From: Gordionus sp. m RMFG-2023
Lineage: Eukaryota; Nematomorpha; Gordioida; Chordodea; Parachordodidae
DNA length: 64,000 bases
Direction of reading: 5' to 3'
Assembly (NCBI RefSeq): GCF_954871325.1
Contig: NC_088775.1
Span: 44,431,561 to 44,495,560 of the forward strand
A program made the translations under genes and the position numbers. How positions within the stretch are numbered: position 1 is the stretch's first letter; every line of letters begins with the position of its first letter. Positions 35,143 through 50,100 of the stretch are shown here, in pieces. The notes below the pieces were generated by a model. The model was not told the origin of the DNA, ran no database searches, and was given only the letters and a program-made list of their open reading frames with translations.

Positions 35143-38100
35143 GTTATTTAATATTTTATCAAAATATTCAAACATTATTTTACATCAATTATAAATAAGC
35201 CTTATTTTAGGGAAAAGATGCACCAAGCACCAATACTTTATCAACAAAGGTGCTACTAAGTGATTCGGCCGACCATCTCAAAAATGAATGAAACTTAGAT
35301 CAAAATTTTAGAGTGCTAGCTCAATCAGATCCAAAGATAAAAATCGTGGTGTGATTTTATTAAATCTAGTTTTTTTAAAAAGGCTTAAGATAGAGTTACA
35401 AATTATATATCGTTTTATAGCCCTTAAAATTATACATTGGAAAATATCGAAAAATAATTAAAAAATTCTAAGTGTTTTCTTATTTTGGGGAAAATAAAGT
35501 TAACATTGTTAGGAAGAGATTTTTTTGGGTGTTGATATTCTCTAAAAATGTTTATTACCTTTATATTAAACGATTTAATAAAAAATCTCGATCGCCATTT
35601 TTTTAAAATTTTATTATTTATATAAATAAAGAAATGTAATATAGATGGCGTTATATTAAAAAAGATTCTATAATATGATATATTTAATAAAAATATGTAT
35701 TATATTAAAATTAAATATATCGATTAAATATAACCAATATGATATCCTGGGACAATAAATAAGGAAGCTGCCCATACAGATATGGTTATTAGGACAATAT
35801 ATTTTAAAATAAACATATTTTAAGTTTTTATATACAAACAATTATAAAAAACCACTTGTTTTAATTTTATCCCATTTTGTGCTGATGCGTTTGTAGGTAC
35901 GTCCTGTCTCTGTTATGGGATCTATAATCGTTATTATTTGATTAATGGGCAACCATATCTTTTCCTCAATTATGGAGTAAAAAAAGGATGGTGATGGTTC
36001 ATGGGATGTAAAAAGGAAATATATATCCCCTCAGTAATTTCATTCTTTTTTAGTACTGTGGCTAACCACTAAAAATCATCATAAACACATGTTACGAATC
36101 CTTTAATATCAACAAAAAAAATTATCGGCATTTAAAATATTGTTAATTTGAAAGTCCTCTTCATATGAATATATTTTTTATTTAAGTTTACTTAAAACTC
36201 AAAGGAAATACAGCATGTATTTTCTGAGTTCCTCGAATAGGGCAAGCTAAATTGAATCTTTCAAGTAGTTTAATCTCTTCTAAATTTTATTGTTTGTTGG
36301 TTATATATGTAAAATTTACTGATGGCATGTTTTGTTTGACAAACTGATATAAAACTGGTGTTAAAATGTGTCCAGAACTGGTGCGCTGAAGGTTTGAATG
36401 TGCTGTTAATCTTTTAATGTTCTGCCAAGGCCATCACAGGGACCTTTTCCATTAGATGTAATTAAAAAATGTCATTCAGCTCCTACACCAAAATTTGATT
36501 CATGATAACAGATTTATAAAAAATTTTGTTTTTATATTGTGCAGCCATTACGTCAGAGCAGTAATATATTTTACTTGGATTTTTGCTGAATTGATTCATC
36601 ATAAAAATAACGATAGTATATACACAAGTGAAAGGATATATCTACAAACTATGGCCTCCAGAATTTCTATTATGGAATACGATAAAAATAAGAGATGTTT
36701 TTATGGTAGTTTGAATAAAAAAATTTTAAAATGTTTATTTTACAATAGAGCATCTTAATAATAATCATATCTGTATGGGCTGCCTACTGCTTCCTTACTT
36801 ATTGCCCCAGGACATCATATTTCTTATACTTAATCGATTTTACCAATATATATTTGTATTAAAAATATTATATTATAATAATTTTTGAATATAACGCCAT
36901 CTATATTACCTTTTTTTTTATTTATATAAGTAATTAAAATTTAAATAAAATTAAAAAACAAAAGTAGCTATCGAGATTTTTTATTAAATCGTTTAATATA
37001 AAGGTAATAAACATTTTTAGAGAATATCAACACCCCCAAAAAATCCCTTACTAACAATGTTAATTTTTTATTTATACCGGAAATAAGAAAACACTTTTTT
37101 TTAATTTTTTTTTCGATATTTTCCAATGTAAAATTTTAAGGGCTATAAAATGATATATAATTAGTAACTCTATCTAAGTATTTAAAAAAAACTAGATTTA
37201 ATGAAATCACGCACTTCACGATTTTCGACTTTGAAGGCGTATATCTATGGATCTAATTGAGCTAGCACTCTAAAATTTTGATTTTATTAATATATATAAC
37301 ATAAATAACTATCATGCCAAGTTTCGTTCATTTTAAAGATGGTCGTCCGAAAATCTCGTTTTTTTGGTCAATTTGATGTGGAATGACCCATATGACAAAA
37401 TAAATTAATAACAAAAAAGCAATTTAAACTAAGACTTGGGTAGAATTAGTCAAATGTGTAAAGGTAAAGTTATGAATCACCTTAGTATCATATTGGTATT
37501 GGTATATCCTTGTTTTAAATTTCCTGCAATAAGAATTTACAGAATTAGGGAAATTTTTAAAAAATTGCACCTCTTCTTAAAATATGTAGGACAAAAATCA
37601 GGCCATTATTCCTTCACTTTTTCTAGCTTGTTTCTTGCTGGTGGCATTTTTTTTATATATAGGCTAATCACTAATTAAGAAAAAATTTTATAGGGAAGAA
37701 ATTTGAACTTAAAATATTAATTTTATTCTCTATTTAAATGTTATGCATTACATTTAAATACCATTAGCATTATCTTTGATGATCTAATAATGTTTATTTA
37801 TTACAAAATAAAATATTAAAATGAACAATAAATATATCTCATGCTCTGATTTTTAAATTTTTTTTATTTTTTAAATTTATTTTATAATTGTGGCATTCTA
37901 TCAGGCAAGAAAAAAAAATGAGGTAAATATAACATTAATATTTTTCAAGCCAGAAGTTAGGCCTGTTTATTGTTCTAAAATCAAAGCACAGTGCATATAA
38001 AAATTAATCATTTCGATAATATATTTAATATATATTAAAATAAATATATACCAATAGAAATTCAACAAATTTTAAATAAATAGTAACTTAAACATGGCCT

Positions 38101-41100
38101 AAAAATTTTCAAAAGAAGCGAAAATTGAAATTGAAACTTGGCCTATCCCATAGCTTATTTTTACAAGCTCTATGGTCCAACATTAGTTTATTTCTATGGG
38201 CTACTTGACCAAACACATGGCTTTTTAAGGGGTTGGAGCAGCCCATACATGCCTCTTACCTGGAGGTTCAGAATAAGTCGAAGATCAATTTATTTTTGTG
38301 AACATAAATTCATTAAATCTTTAGAAAATAAAAATAATTCAAGCATTTTTAACTATTACCATGAATCTGGGGTCAAAATACGAAAATATATTTATATGGG
38401 ATCCCAAAGTTGTCCTTATTTTTTTTTTTAAAAAACTCGAAAGTAGAATTTTATTATTGAAATATAATATTTTTTCTGCATATTTTTTATTGAACCATTA
38501 AGATAAATCTAAATTAAAAGGCTGGCCACCAATATTTTTGGCCACGCCCAAAACGCCACCATTTATGAAAATTACGCTAGCTTGGTGCATGGCTGCACAA
38601 AAATTGCATTTTTTTCTAATAATTGATAGTTATCACTGTTATAAGTTTTTAATATCAATCAGAATTTTGACGAATTCTTATTTTATACATATTTTAATAT
38701 CAATTATTTTGGCATCATTTTATAATTCAATCAATTTAAAATTCTAAAAGTTACCATAATTTTACATATTTTTAAAAGGGAAACCTAATAAGAAAGTGTG
38801 TGATTAGGTGAATATGAACACCACTTGTGATTTGGTCATGGCTTACATAATTTGGTTACAATGGATGGTAAAATACCTTTTAGTGAAAATCTTATCAAAA
38901 GAATAAGAAAAATGGTTACTTCTATGAGATATGTAACTGCAGAGATTGAATTTGAGTTGCTAGAGCGAGCAAAGAAAATGCCTTAATATAATAGATCTAA
39001 TATGGATATGCTAGGTTTAGATAGCACTGGATAAGCTACTCTGATACCCTATTTCAAATTTGCGATTTTAATAACATAATGCCACACATGAGAATTTTAA
39101 AATAAAATTTCCCAACTATATTATATTAATTACATTTGTGTAATTATTTTGGAGCAAATAAAAATTTAATTAATCACGTTTTGAAAAGAATTAGGGAAGA
39201 CTATCTCAAACTATGAATCAAATCTAGTAGAAGAACTATTTTTTCTTTAAAAATTTAAAGAAACAGTTGAATTTCTATCTGCACAAAAGGCCTACTTTAA
39301 ACTTGGCATCATTTTTTAGAAATAAAATTGAAGCAAATTTAATAGTAAATGATAATGATAGCATAGAAATCATTTTCCTGAAGGAAAATGTCCACAGAGT
39401 CATTATGACTCTGGTTCAAAATAGGATGGTGAAAAATATTTTATGTGAAACTAGGCTTTTTGCTATTGGCATTACGATTTTCGGTTTGTGATCTGCAAAT
39501 AATAATATATAAGTATGTTTAGAGATGTAAAGGTAGGAAATTTCCCGAATTTTCTCTTAATATAAATTAGTTATCTGCATCGGGTGGCCCGGCCCGAATT
39601 TATTTAAATATAGAAATTAATTTTTATAATTACTCAAAATAAAAGACATATGTTATATGTCGTTTAGTTTCAATAAATAAAATCAAATATTTTTATTTTA
39701 CATAAAAAATTCAATATAAAATTGATAAATTTAGATATATTTAAAAAAATTTCCAAGGTCCGACCTGACCCGGCCCGAATTTTTTTTAAAATATTAGGCC
39801 CGGCCCGAACCCGAATATTTTAAATATAATTAGGCCCGGCCCAAAGCCCGTTCGGGCCGGGTACGGGCCGGGCCTAACTTTGCAGATCTCTAATATAAAT
39901 ATAATATTTTATTGCAGAAATTATGATTTATATTTTATAAAATATAATATTTAATTCAAAAATTTATAATTTAAATTTCATAATTATGACTCCAGAACCC
40001 ATTTTCCTTAAATCCATTGATACAGTATTTAGTTCCCACACTGGTGATTATATCGCATCTGAGCTGATCAAGATAATTAAAGAAATTGGTAGTAAGAATT
40101 TTATCTCACTAGTAACTAATAATGCAATGAATATGGAATAGGCCTGGAGTCTTGTTAAGGCAAAATATAATTATATTGAATGCTTTGAATGTGCCGCATG
40201 GCTTGAATCTGATTATTAAAGATTTATGCCAAATACTTTTTATTGAAAAGATCATCAAAAAAACCAAACAAATAATTAAATATAAAAAAATTTAATGGAA
40301 TTTTATTGGCAACTTTTAAAGAAAGACAAATATTGAAAGGATATAAATCTTCCTTAAAAATTCCAATTCCGACAAGATGGGGAAGTTTTGTTATAATGTT
40401 GCAAAGTGTTGTGAAAAATAAAGAAGTTTTGCAATAAATTGCAATTTCAAGTTTATATATAGACAAACAAGAAGACGTATTATATAAGACAAAGAAGGAT
40501 TGACTTTTTTGGAATTTATTTATAACAAAATTATAATTGTAGAATCGGATACAGCGGTATTATCTGACTTATCAGAAATATTTTGGGATATAAAAAATAA
40601 ACTCAATTCATTAACTTTTATTTTTAATGAAAATGATTTGAAAAGTGTTAAGATGCTTATTAATAAACGAAAGAAATTTTATTGCCAAGAATATTATTTA
40701 ACAAATCTTCAGGATCCTAGATATTATGTTGTGTTAACAGTAGCTTTAAATTAATATTATTTAAGGCCAAATTAATTGCGATATTGGATTATGGGTAATT
40801 TAGCAGGATATCGTTCAAGGCATATGGGAGAGCTCAATCAATACCAAACCACTCATATGGTGGATTAGGTTGTGTACAAATCAACCCCTTTGTCAAGTGG
40901 CAGTAAGATATCTTGAGAAAGAGTCTGGTCAGCATTTGGAAAAATTCATTCAAAAACGAGATATAATAGAATAAAGGATGAAAGAGTCGAAAAATTAATA
41001 ACAATCAGGAATAACATACATTTAAAGGATCACACAAATACATCATGTTTGGGATTTCATCAAAAGAGTTCAGATTCCAATTTATCAATATCAAGTTATA

Positions 41101-44100
41101 ATAATTGTTGACAAGCGGGGATGTTAGCTTGACTTGTACGTTAGGATTGATAGAAATTCATCGGGATTTATCTCAATATAAAGAATTTAATTTAAATATA
41201 AGATGTTAAAACGATTCTTTATTTGCAAAAGTTAACTGATGCAATTTTCTAATATATAATCTCTTTTTATATACAACGTAAATCAATTCTTGTCTTGTAC
41301 GTCAGAATTTATAGAAATTAGTCTAGATTTAGCTCAATATAAAGAATTTAGTTTAAATAAAAGATTTTAAAACGATTCTTTATTATATAAAAAAGTTAAC
41401 TGATAAAAAATAATATATCTCCTTTTTTTATATACAACGTAAATCCATTATCTAAAATTGTATAACATATTAAATCACGTTATCCAATTTACAACATATA
41501 ATATATTATAATATAATTTATCGTTACTAAAATAAAAAGGTATATTTAAATATAAAGTTACAAACATGTAACAATAATGATATTTCAATTACATCCCATA
41601 AAGATGATGATGCTATTTCATGCATCCCATGAATTTTAAATGTAATTTGTTTGGAAATAGTTATGAAAAAACGTTCTGTCTGGAAATGGTTTGCTATCAT
41701 AATTTTTTTTGCATAAATTTAATTAGGCTAAAAAAACTTGTTCAAGCCCCCCCCCCCTCCAACAAATATCCCTGTTTTTATAAAATTTTCTGTTTCATGA
41801 AATATAATTAATAAAGTTATTTTAAAAAAATGAAATGTATACATTGTATTTTTGACTTTATTGTTTAATTATTTTATTTTCCCTTAGTTCTCCAAATTTA
41901 ATAAAGTAATTTAATAATAAAAATTGAAAGGTTTAAAGTGTATTTTATGGTTATTTGATTTTCCGTTATTTTCCCCTTTTCCTCCAATTTTTCCTTTTTC
42001 CCCAACTTTCCCGAAGAAATTCCTGAACCAATTTTCCCGGGAAATTTACATCTCTAAGTATGTTCATTTATTTTTTATTTCAAAAAGAAATATATGTTAG
42101 AAAAAAGTTGTAACTCTTCACTTCTTTATGCCAACCTATGCTGACGATGGCTAATGTGCTAATCTCACATGTACTCAGTTGTAAACTATTAAACTTTAAT
42201 TCAATAAAAATGATTAGCTTTTTTAGACCTGTACCAAATAAAAAAAATTCTAGCTCTTTTGTCTATCTTTTTAATGTCCATAGATAGACATAAGCATGAT
42301 GCTAGTCTTTATACACAGATAACTGCAACCTGTTTATAAATTTTAAAATTTAATTTGATAATATTGATATTGGTATAATTTAAAAAAAAATGATAAATCA
42401 CTAAAATATTAAAACAACTATATAAAAATATGTAAAAATATATATTAATAGTATCTAAGGCTCCAAAAAGAGCTTAATAATGAAAATGTACCTAAAAAGC
42501 AAGTATAATTTATTTAAAAATTTCCAATTGAAGTTTTTGTTTAAGAAATAAGGATTCACGATTTTCGTTTGTTATGTTAAAAATTTTCCGTCGGGTCTGA
42601 AGCCGTCTTGTATAATGAGAGGTTGGCAAGTTCAAGATGTTGGGTATTTTAGCCTTATTAAAAGCGTTATGTATGATTTTATTAATTGCTTTATGCCGGA
42701 GATGGCGTCCTTGTCTGCGAGTGCAGTTTAGACCGTGTCTGGCGTTAGGTTGAACGGGTAGGCAGCATTGGTGGCAAGAGTGTGAATGTGTAAGCGAACA
42801 TCCAAGTCTAAAGCCTATAGTAACTCTCAGTTGGTCATTGGTTAAGAGATTATCTAAGGTTAATTGGTGGATGATTCTATATTTAAAATTAATCCCCATA
42901 TAACTCTTTTTACCGAATTTTATGGGTGTAAGAGGAATAGTGTATCTCTGTTTTCAACAACTAAAATATATCACTTGTATATAAATTAAATTTGTAGTAA
43001 CATTTTAACCCTCATGTATTTGAGAAAGTTTGTTTTTATTATTTCAATCATGATTAGTAAATTTGGAGCCAGTGGGGCTTGCTATCATATACACATCCAT
43101 TTATATGATTTTTTTGTAATTATTACATTATTTGATATGGTGTAAAATTACAAATCCAATAAAATTACAAGTGGTCGTACATTTTATATTTATGATATCT
43201 AGAAGTATACTAAAATTTGATGAATTTATTCTATAATATAATTAGGCTACATAGATATAAGGAAACTGTGGACCAACATGGAACACTAGCCAACTTAGGT
43301 AAATTTTATTGTATTTTAAGATATAATCACATTTATATAATTTTTAAAATAATATAATCAAATTTTAGCAATATTAAATAATAGATAAAAAATGAAAATA
43401 TTAATTTTGTATAATTAAAGCTATAATTAATATAATCTGATATTATATTTGGCATTTTAATTTTAGGTATTCTAGATCAAATTTCATGATATAAGAAATA
43501 TCAAGTAACTGGCTCATTTATTAACTTAGGATAAAATGATAATATTCACAGATAAAGAAGAAGAAAATAATGAAGTTATCAGGATAAAATGATAATATTC
43601 ACAGATAAAGAAGAAGAAAATAATGCAAGTTATCTAATCCAACCTAGCAAAATATTATATGGTCTTTCAATTAAAAAGGTATAAATATTCATTATGTTGT
43701 TTTTTTAGTAATGGGCAAAAAAATATTCCAAAATCTTAGAAAGAAAATTTAATGGCTGGGAATAAATCCTAATCTATCCTTAAGGTCCCCCTGAGGCAAC
43801 AAGTAGCTAAAGCTACTTATCTAAAAAAACTAGCTTGGATTAGATAACTTGTTTCCTTCTTCATCAATATTTTCTTTTTGTCTACACTAGAAAGTGAGCC
43901 AGCTTCTTGATATCTCTTATAATACCTCATAAAATTTGATCTATAAACAATTATAATAAAAATGCCAAATGAAATCGGTTTGACTAAACAGCAAACGCTT
44001 AGGTAAAAATTTTAATATATTATCTATTATTTTTTGTGAGATTCATTTTCTTATGATATAAATATCTTATAAAATATTAAATTATTAGATATATTCAATA

Positions 44101-47100
44101 ATAAAGAAATATATATTAATAGTTGAATTTTATTTTATCTCATAATAAATCGTTTAAATCCTTTAATATAATTATATTAAAAATATTTATAATTAAATTT
44201 TAAATTTCAATAATATTAAATCCGCAAGTTGGCGTGTATTATTATAAAATACTATTATAAAAAAAATCATTTAAAAATGTTATATATCAGAATTTACTCC
44301 TAAAACATTAAAGTTTCATTTTTATAAGCTGAATTATCATAATACGCATGGTGGAAGGCTATGTATAATATTTAAAACAAAGTCATGCCGGTAAAGTATA
44401 TTGTTAATATTACAAAATAAAATATTATTTTGTGTCATGATATTCAATAATACCAAGTTACTATTTAAATAAAAAAATTTAAATATTATTTATCTAAGTA
44501 TTATAGAAAATGATTAATTTAATTTATATAATTAGAATCATATTTATATAAATATTTCACATGATGGCATTCATTCATTTACCTTTTTTTTACCTCATTT
44601 TATTATATTAAAAGATTTTATAAATTTTTTTAGATTTTTTTCTAATCGTCATATCTAATAATACACTTAATATATTCAATCAGAAATGGATAATCACGTA
44701 AGAAAATATTTATATTACATGGGTAGGTCCTCAGGAATAAGAATCTAGATACAGATTCTAGTATCTTTTTCAAAATATCAAAAAGATACTTGTTGCATCT
44801 AATTATCATTACCAATTAAATTAAAATAGTTTATAAAATACAGTTTTTATTATTTATTTGTGAAGAACATAACATATTCATTTAATAAGAATGAATATTT
44901 ACAATAATTAATAAAATATTTAATATTTTGCATAGATAGGGAAGGGAGACTAGTATTTTTAATGGGAGTTGAAATATTAATTTGTAAAAGAGTATTTAAA
45001 ATAGATTTATTATTTATAAGATAATCAAAATTTTCAAATAATTTAGTATTAGACCTTTGCCATTTTCGCATACATATACATAGCATTGTACCAAAACTAA
45101 ATAGCCTTTCAATTGAAGCTGATGAAGATATTACAGTATTATATTTATAAAAAAATTTCCTTAATGGAAAGATAATAATTAAGCATTTGTAATTTATTTC
45201 AACTTTCTCATAATATAATTTATAACCTCCAGTTCTATGTTATTTGTATTATTGAACTCAGCAACACTTAAAGACCCTTTTCATGGTCATTTAAACAATC
45301 AAATTATATTACTTTAATGATTAACTTCACAAAACAAAATTTGTAGAAAAAGAAATATACATGAATGCTTAACCCACCAACAATTCTCATTAGATATTAG
45401 CCTACGTTAAAACCCTAAGTTATTATATCTCAGAATAGCAAATCAAAGTCTTTCGAAATCAACTGAAAATTCGAACAAATTCTTTACTTAAAACCAATAT
45501 ATCATTTAACAAAAATATCCGGAATCCCATATCTAAATTATATTTTTCCCCTAAAATTGGTAAATCTTTATACATTTGGTGTAAAATAATCTATAAACAT
45601 TATATGTTCGATAAAATTTTTCTGTGATATCTTATTTATTAGAATGACATTATTATATGGTAATATTGTAATAATGGCAATAAAAACAAAGTGGCTATTT
45701 AGGCAAAATATCAATAGCAAGTATGCAAAAATTATTTAAAAAATTAAGTTATCTTACTTTAACCATTAAAATGTGATCATATGTAATTTATAAAAACCTA
45801 GATTTGTTCTTGCAATTTTTCGAATCAATTTTTGATAGACAATATATGGAATTTAGCTTACTTTTTAAGCAGGCGCGTACGCAGGAATTTGGTCTGGGGG
45901 GGGGATAATAAAATTTTTTAAAAATATCAAGCATAAATTTATCAGGACTAATAACTATTTCTAATACACAATTTTAAATTAATGTGAATTATAAAAAGAT
46001 TATATGTAAAGAATCACTTAAATGACCCAAAATAGAAATTTGAATTTTTTGAGCCTTAAAATTTATATATAAAGTATAAAAAATTTAAATGTTAGAAATA
46101 TAAATTATTACACAAAAAGCTTAGGGAATAATTGTATTTTGTATGTTATATATTTACAATGTAAAATCCAATCTTCGTTGGGATTGAGCTAATTTTTCAA
46201 TTATCTCATCCTTGCTTGTTGTCAAATGCCTATGAATATTCAAAAGATCCAAACCTTTCAAGCTACTTTCAAAAGTTGTACTTCTTGGTATGTTTTTTAG
46301 AGACCTGCAGGCCCGGCCCCCGGACTAGACAGTATGGCCGAGCCTGAAATTTTTAAAAATAAACACCCGGGCTGAGCCTGAATTTTTTAAAAAAAACATC
46401 TAGGCCGGGCTGAAAATTTTTTTTAAAAGCCTATATTTGAAATCGTTATTATTAGCTATAAAAATCAATTATTTTTAAAAATCCGGGTCGGGCCTGAAAA
46501 TTTTATTTTAAAAAAGGCCGGGCCGGGCCTGAAAATTGAGCTTAGCCGTAAAAATCTTTAAAAAAATCCGGGTCGTGCCCTGCAAATGGTACCTCTGCAG
46601 GGCTCTGTTATTCTTCTTAAAAAAGAGAATGTTCTCTCATTAGTTTACTATTGGGAAAGTTGCTAATATATATAAACCCTTTTAATACATTGGAAATATA
46701 ATCTAAAATGTGTTTGAAATAATGCAGAGCATCCATAGCGTTTTTGGGACTGTATCAACCATAGTTAATCTTATTAACATAGTTATTCAGCTAATTAGGC
46801 ATCATAAGATACTTTAACATCTTCATGATAAAAATCCAACAAATATTTTTTTTTCTATCACCATCTGAAAAAGGTTGGGAAGGCTTTTATGGAAATAATA
46901 TTTGCAGATTGGTAAGTGCTGCATAATGAATTAAAAACCATTCATTTATTTGGTTTATAAATGTATTTTAAGATATACTCTTCTACTGATCCTATATTAA
47001 TGTTTTAACTATGAGCTTGCCTTGTTGCAAGTCGAGTGAGACAAATATTAAACACGTATAGCTCTGCTTTTGACTTAACAATAACATATAAAATATGAAA

Positions 47101-50100
47101 TTCTTCATAAACATTAGCCCTAATTTCCTTGAATTCTAATAAAATGCTCTCCTCTATTTTAATCTTCTTAATCAAGTCATCATGTTTTTGAAAAGTAATA
47201 CATAAAATAGTTGTACATTAATGAGAAAATAAATTTGGAATAAGCATTGAATCCAATAATTTTCTTGCTTTTAAGGAAAAATTTCTTTCAGGCCATAGTG
47301 ATATGTCAGTAATAGCAAATAATCGGCTCTTCTAACTCTATAAAAGCTGTTACTGCTTGATGGCGGAGACTCTATCTCGTAGGACAAGGTTGCAATTTCT
47401 TTCTCCCTATTGGACAATTTCAGAATAATTATTATTTGACTGGAAATTTAAAATGGTAGATAAATATTACGCCACTAAAAATTTGAAAATAATAAGATAA
47501 ACGCCGGAAAACTTGAAATCGAAATTAATTGATAAACTTAGTGATGAATGTGATAATAAATGTAATTAAATATATATTTAATATGAGATAGGAATAAATA
47601 TTAACAAATATAAATTAATATAGTACTGTGTAAATTTAATTCAAAACCAGGGATGTGAACCCGGACCCTGAACCCTCCTGGACTCTCGTATTTTGGCTGA
47701 ACCGGACCAGGACCCGGATCCTTTTAAAAAGTGGAGGGTCCAAGGGTTCAGGGTGTTAAAAATTTTTAACTTAAAATTTTTTTTTTTAAAATTAATGTAA
47801 AAATATAATTTTTAAAAAATAACATAATTTTTATAATTTTATTAATTTTTAAAAAAATTATAAAACTATAATTGATAAAGCAAGGGATGTTGTAAAATAT
47901 TTAAGAATTCCCACAATTGTTAGAATATTAAAATCCATGAAAATGTAAATGGCAATTTTAGATTGCACAACACGTTGGTCCTCTATATGTATGATGCTAG
48001 AGCGATTATTAAGTTTGAAAGATTTCTGTAATGATTTTATCACAGGAGCATGTGAAATCATTTTGTCAGAAGTTGATTGGAATCAAGTAAAAGAGCTTAC
48101 TAGTGTGCTGGTTCCTTTAAAAATAACAACATTACGAGTGCATGCAGAACAATTATGTTTATCGGATTTTTATGGCATATGGTTAAGATGTCGATTAGAG
48201 TTAAAGAGATTAACAAGTTCTTTTTCAAATGAAGTATTAGAAAATACGAAAATAAGAGAGCAACAATATTTACAAAATAGTGTTGTATATGCTTCGATAT
48301 ATTTAGACCCGCGATATCAGGTTTTATTAAGTAGTGAGCAAAAACAAATGGCTATAGACCATCTTGAAGATTTATGGCATACCCAAAACTCTATTATTTA
48401 CAATACATTGGTGGTTACAACAATATCTACTGGTTGTAGCGATAACATTGATAATGATAACGATATTGATGATCTGGAAATTTTAATATTAGATAGATAA
48501 AAAAAAATATTAAATTATCATCTGATAGAAAGGAGCAAAAAATATCTATTGTATCTTTAATAGAAAAGTTATGAGAATAAATAGAGATGCAAACATTTTA
48601 AAATTATGGGAGGAAAATTCTTCAAATATACCTTTTCTAGAATCGTCATGGTTGTACCGGCGACACAAGTACAATAATTTATGTATTATAAAAATGACTA
48701 TCTATTTTAGGTAAGCGTAGAACGTGGATTTTCATCGTTGACTAATTTACGTGGAAATCTGAAGGATGATATTTTAGAAGATATCATGATTGTGCGATTG
48801 AATAAAATATTTAAAATATAAATTATCTCATTTCGAATTTTAAATGTGTATATATTAAAGTATAATAAAAAATGAATGAAAAAAAGTCTTATTTTGAGTC
48901 ATTATTTTTATGTTTCCTCTGAACCCGGACCCGAACCCTGGACCCGGGTCCCTTTTAAATTTATTACCGGACCCGAACCCGGACCCTTTTTTTGTCGAAG
49001 GGTTCACATCCCTGTTCAAAACATTTCCATATTTATTAATTTATTTGAAAATAAAATTATTTGACTTGTAAAAAGTTGTTAAAATAACATATTTATATAT
49101 TCTTATCAATTTTTACAAGTAAATTTTTATTTACAAACGAATTAAAAAATATGATGTTTTAAATTAAATCTGCACAACACTAAACAAAAATATTTTTGAA
49201 AAATATATCCGGCATCTGCATTTTTTGGCTTGGGGGGGGGGGGGGTTGCCCCCCCCCCCGCTGCGTACGCCAATGTTTTTAAGTTATAATACAATATGTT
49301 TTTAAAATATAATATAACAAAAAATAATTTTAAATTTTTTTATAAAATAATAAAACCATCTTGCGGATTTAATATTATTGAAATTTAAAATTTAATTATA
49401 AATATTTTTAATATAATTATATTAAAGGATTTAAACGATTTATTATGAGATAAAGGAAAATTCAACTATTAATGTATATTTCTTTATTATTGAATATATC
49501 TAATAATTTAATTTTTTTAAGTTATTTATATCATAGGAAAATGAATCTCACTACAAATAATAGATAATATATGAAAATTTTTACCTAAGCATTTGCAGTT
49601 TAGTCAAACCCGAATAATATATTAGAATTAATTATACAAAAATAATATTTAAATTTATTTACCATTTAAAATTTTAATTTATTTATCATTTAAATTTTTA
49701 TCACTATATTGTTTAAAAATTACATAAAATTTAAATATATTGTTTAAAAATTAGATAGAATTATTGTAATTATTTCTTAAAAAATAAGAAAGTCAATGTA
49801 TAGAAATTTACCTTTTAGTTAGCGAGTGGTCCTTGTTGATTTACAATCTTCATATCTCTATAGCCTAATTACATGAAATATAAATACATAAAATATTAGT
49901 ATACTTCAAGCTATCATTAATATAAAATTTAGGACCTTTTGTAATTTTATTGGATTTGTATTATCGCACCATATCGAATAATGTAATAATTACAAATTAA
50001 ATAATTCAAATTGATTGAATGGTTTAGCAAACCCCGCTAACGCTAAATTTACTAATCATGATGGAAATAATATATAGACGAAAAATTACTCATAAAACTT

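Larger units (their letters stand above)
39512..42064 (+). mobile_element. hAT element with exact 8-bp TSD in SGT1 intron 5
   Basis: The element is 39520-42056. AGTATGTT lies at 39512-39519 and 42057-42064. Termini are TAGAGATGTAAAGG and, inverted, TAGAGATGTAAATTTCCCGG; both ends have TTTCCCG subterminal motifs and the right end has a run of them. It carries a transposase remnant and a nested MITE (39568-39892). Confidence 0.92.
45862..49283 (-). mobile_element. hAT element with exact 8-bp TSD, containing a MITE and another hAT
   Basis: The element is 45870-49275. TTTTTAAG lies at 45862-45869 and 49276-49283. Ends are CAGGCGCGTACGCAGG and, inverted, CATTGGCGTACGCAGCGG, each followed by long G or C runs. 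Removing the two nested elements leaves about 1.73 kb. Its transposase reads on the minus strand. Confidence 0.92.

Noticed and set aside
48876-49064. Proline- and glycine-rich ORF
   Set aside because: It is a translation of the GACCCGG subterminal repeats of the hAT at 47648-49014.
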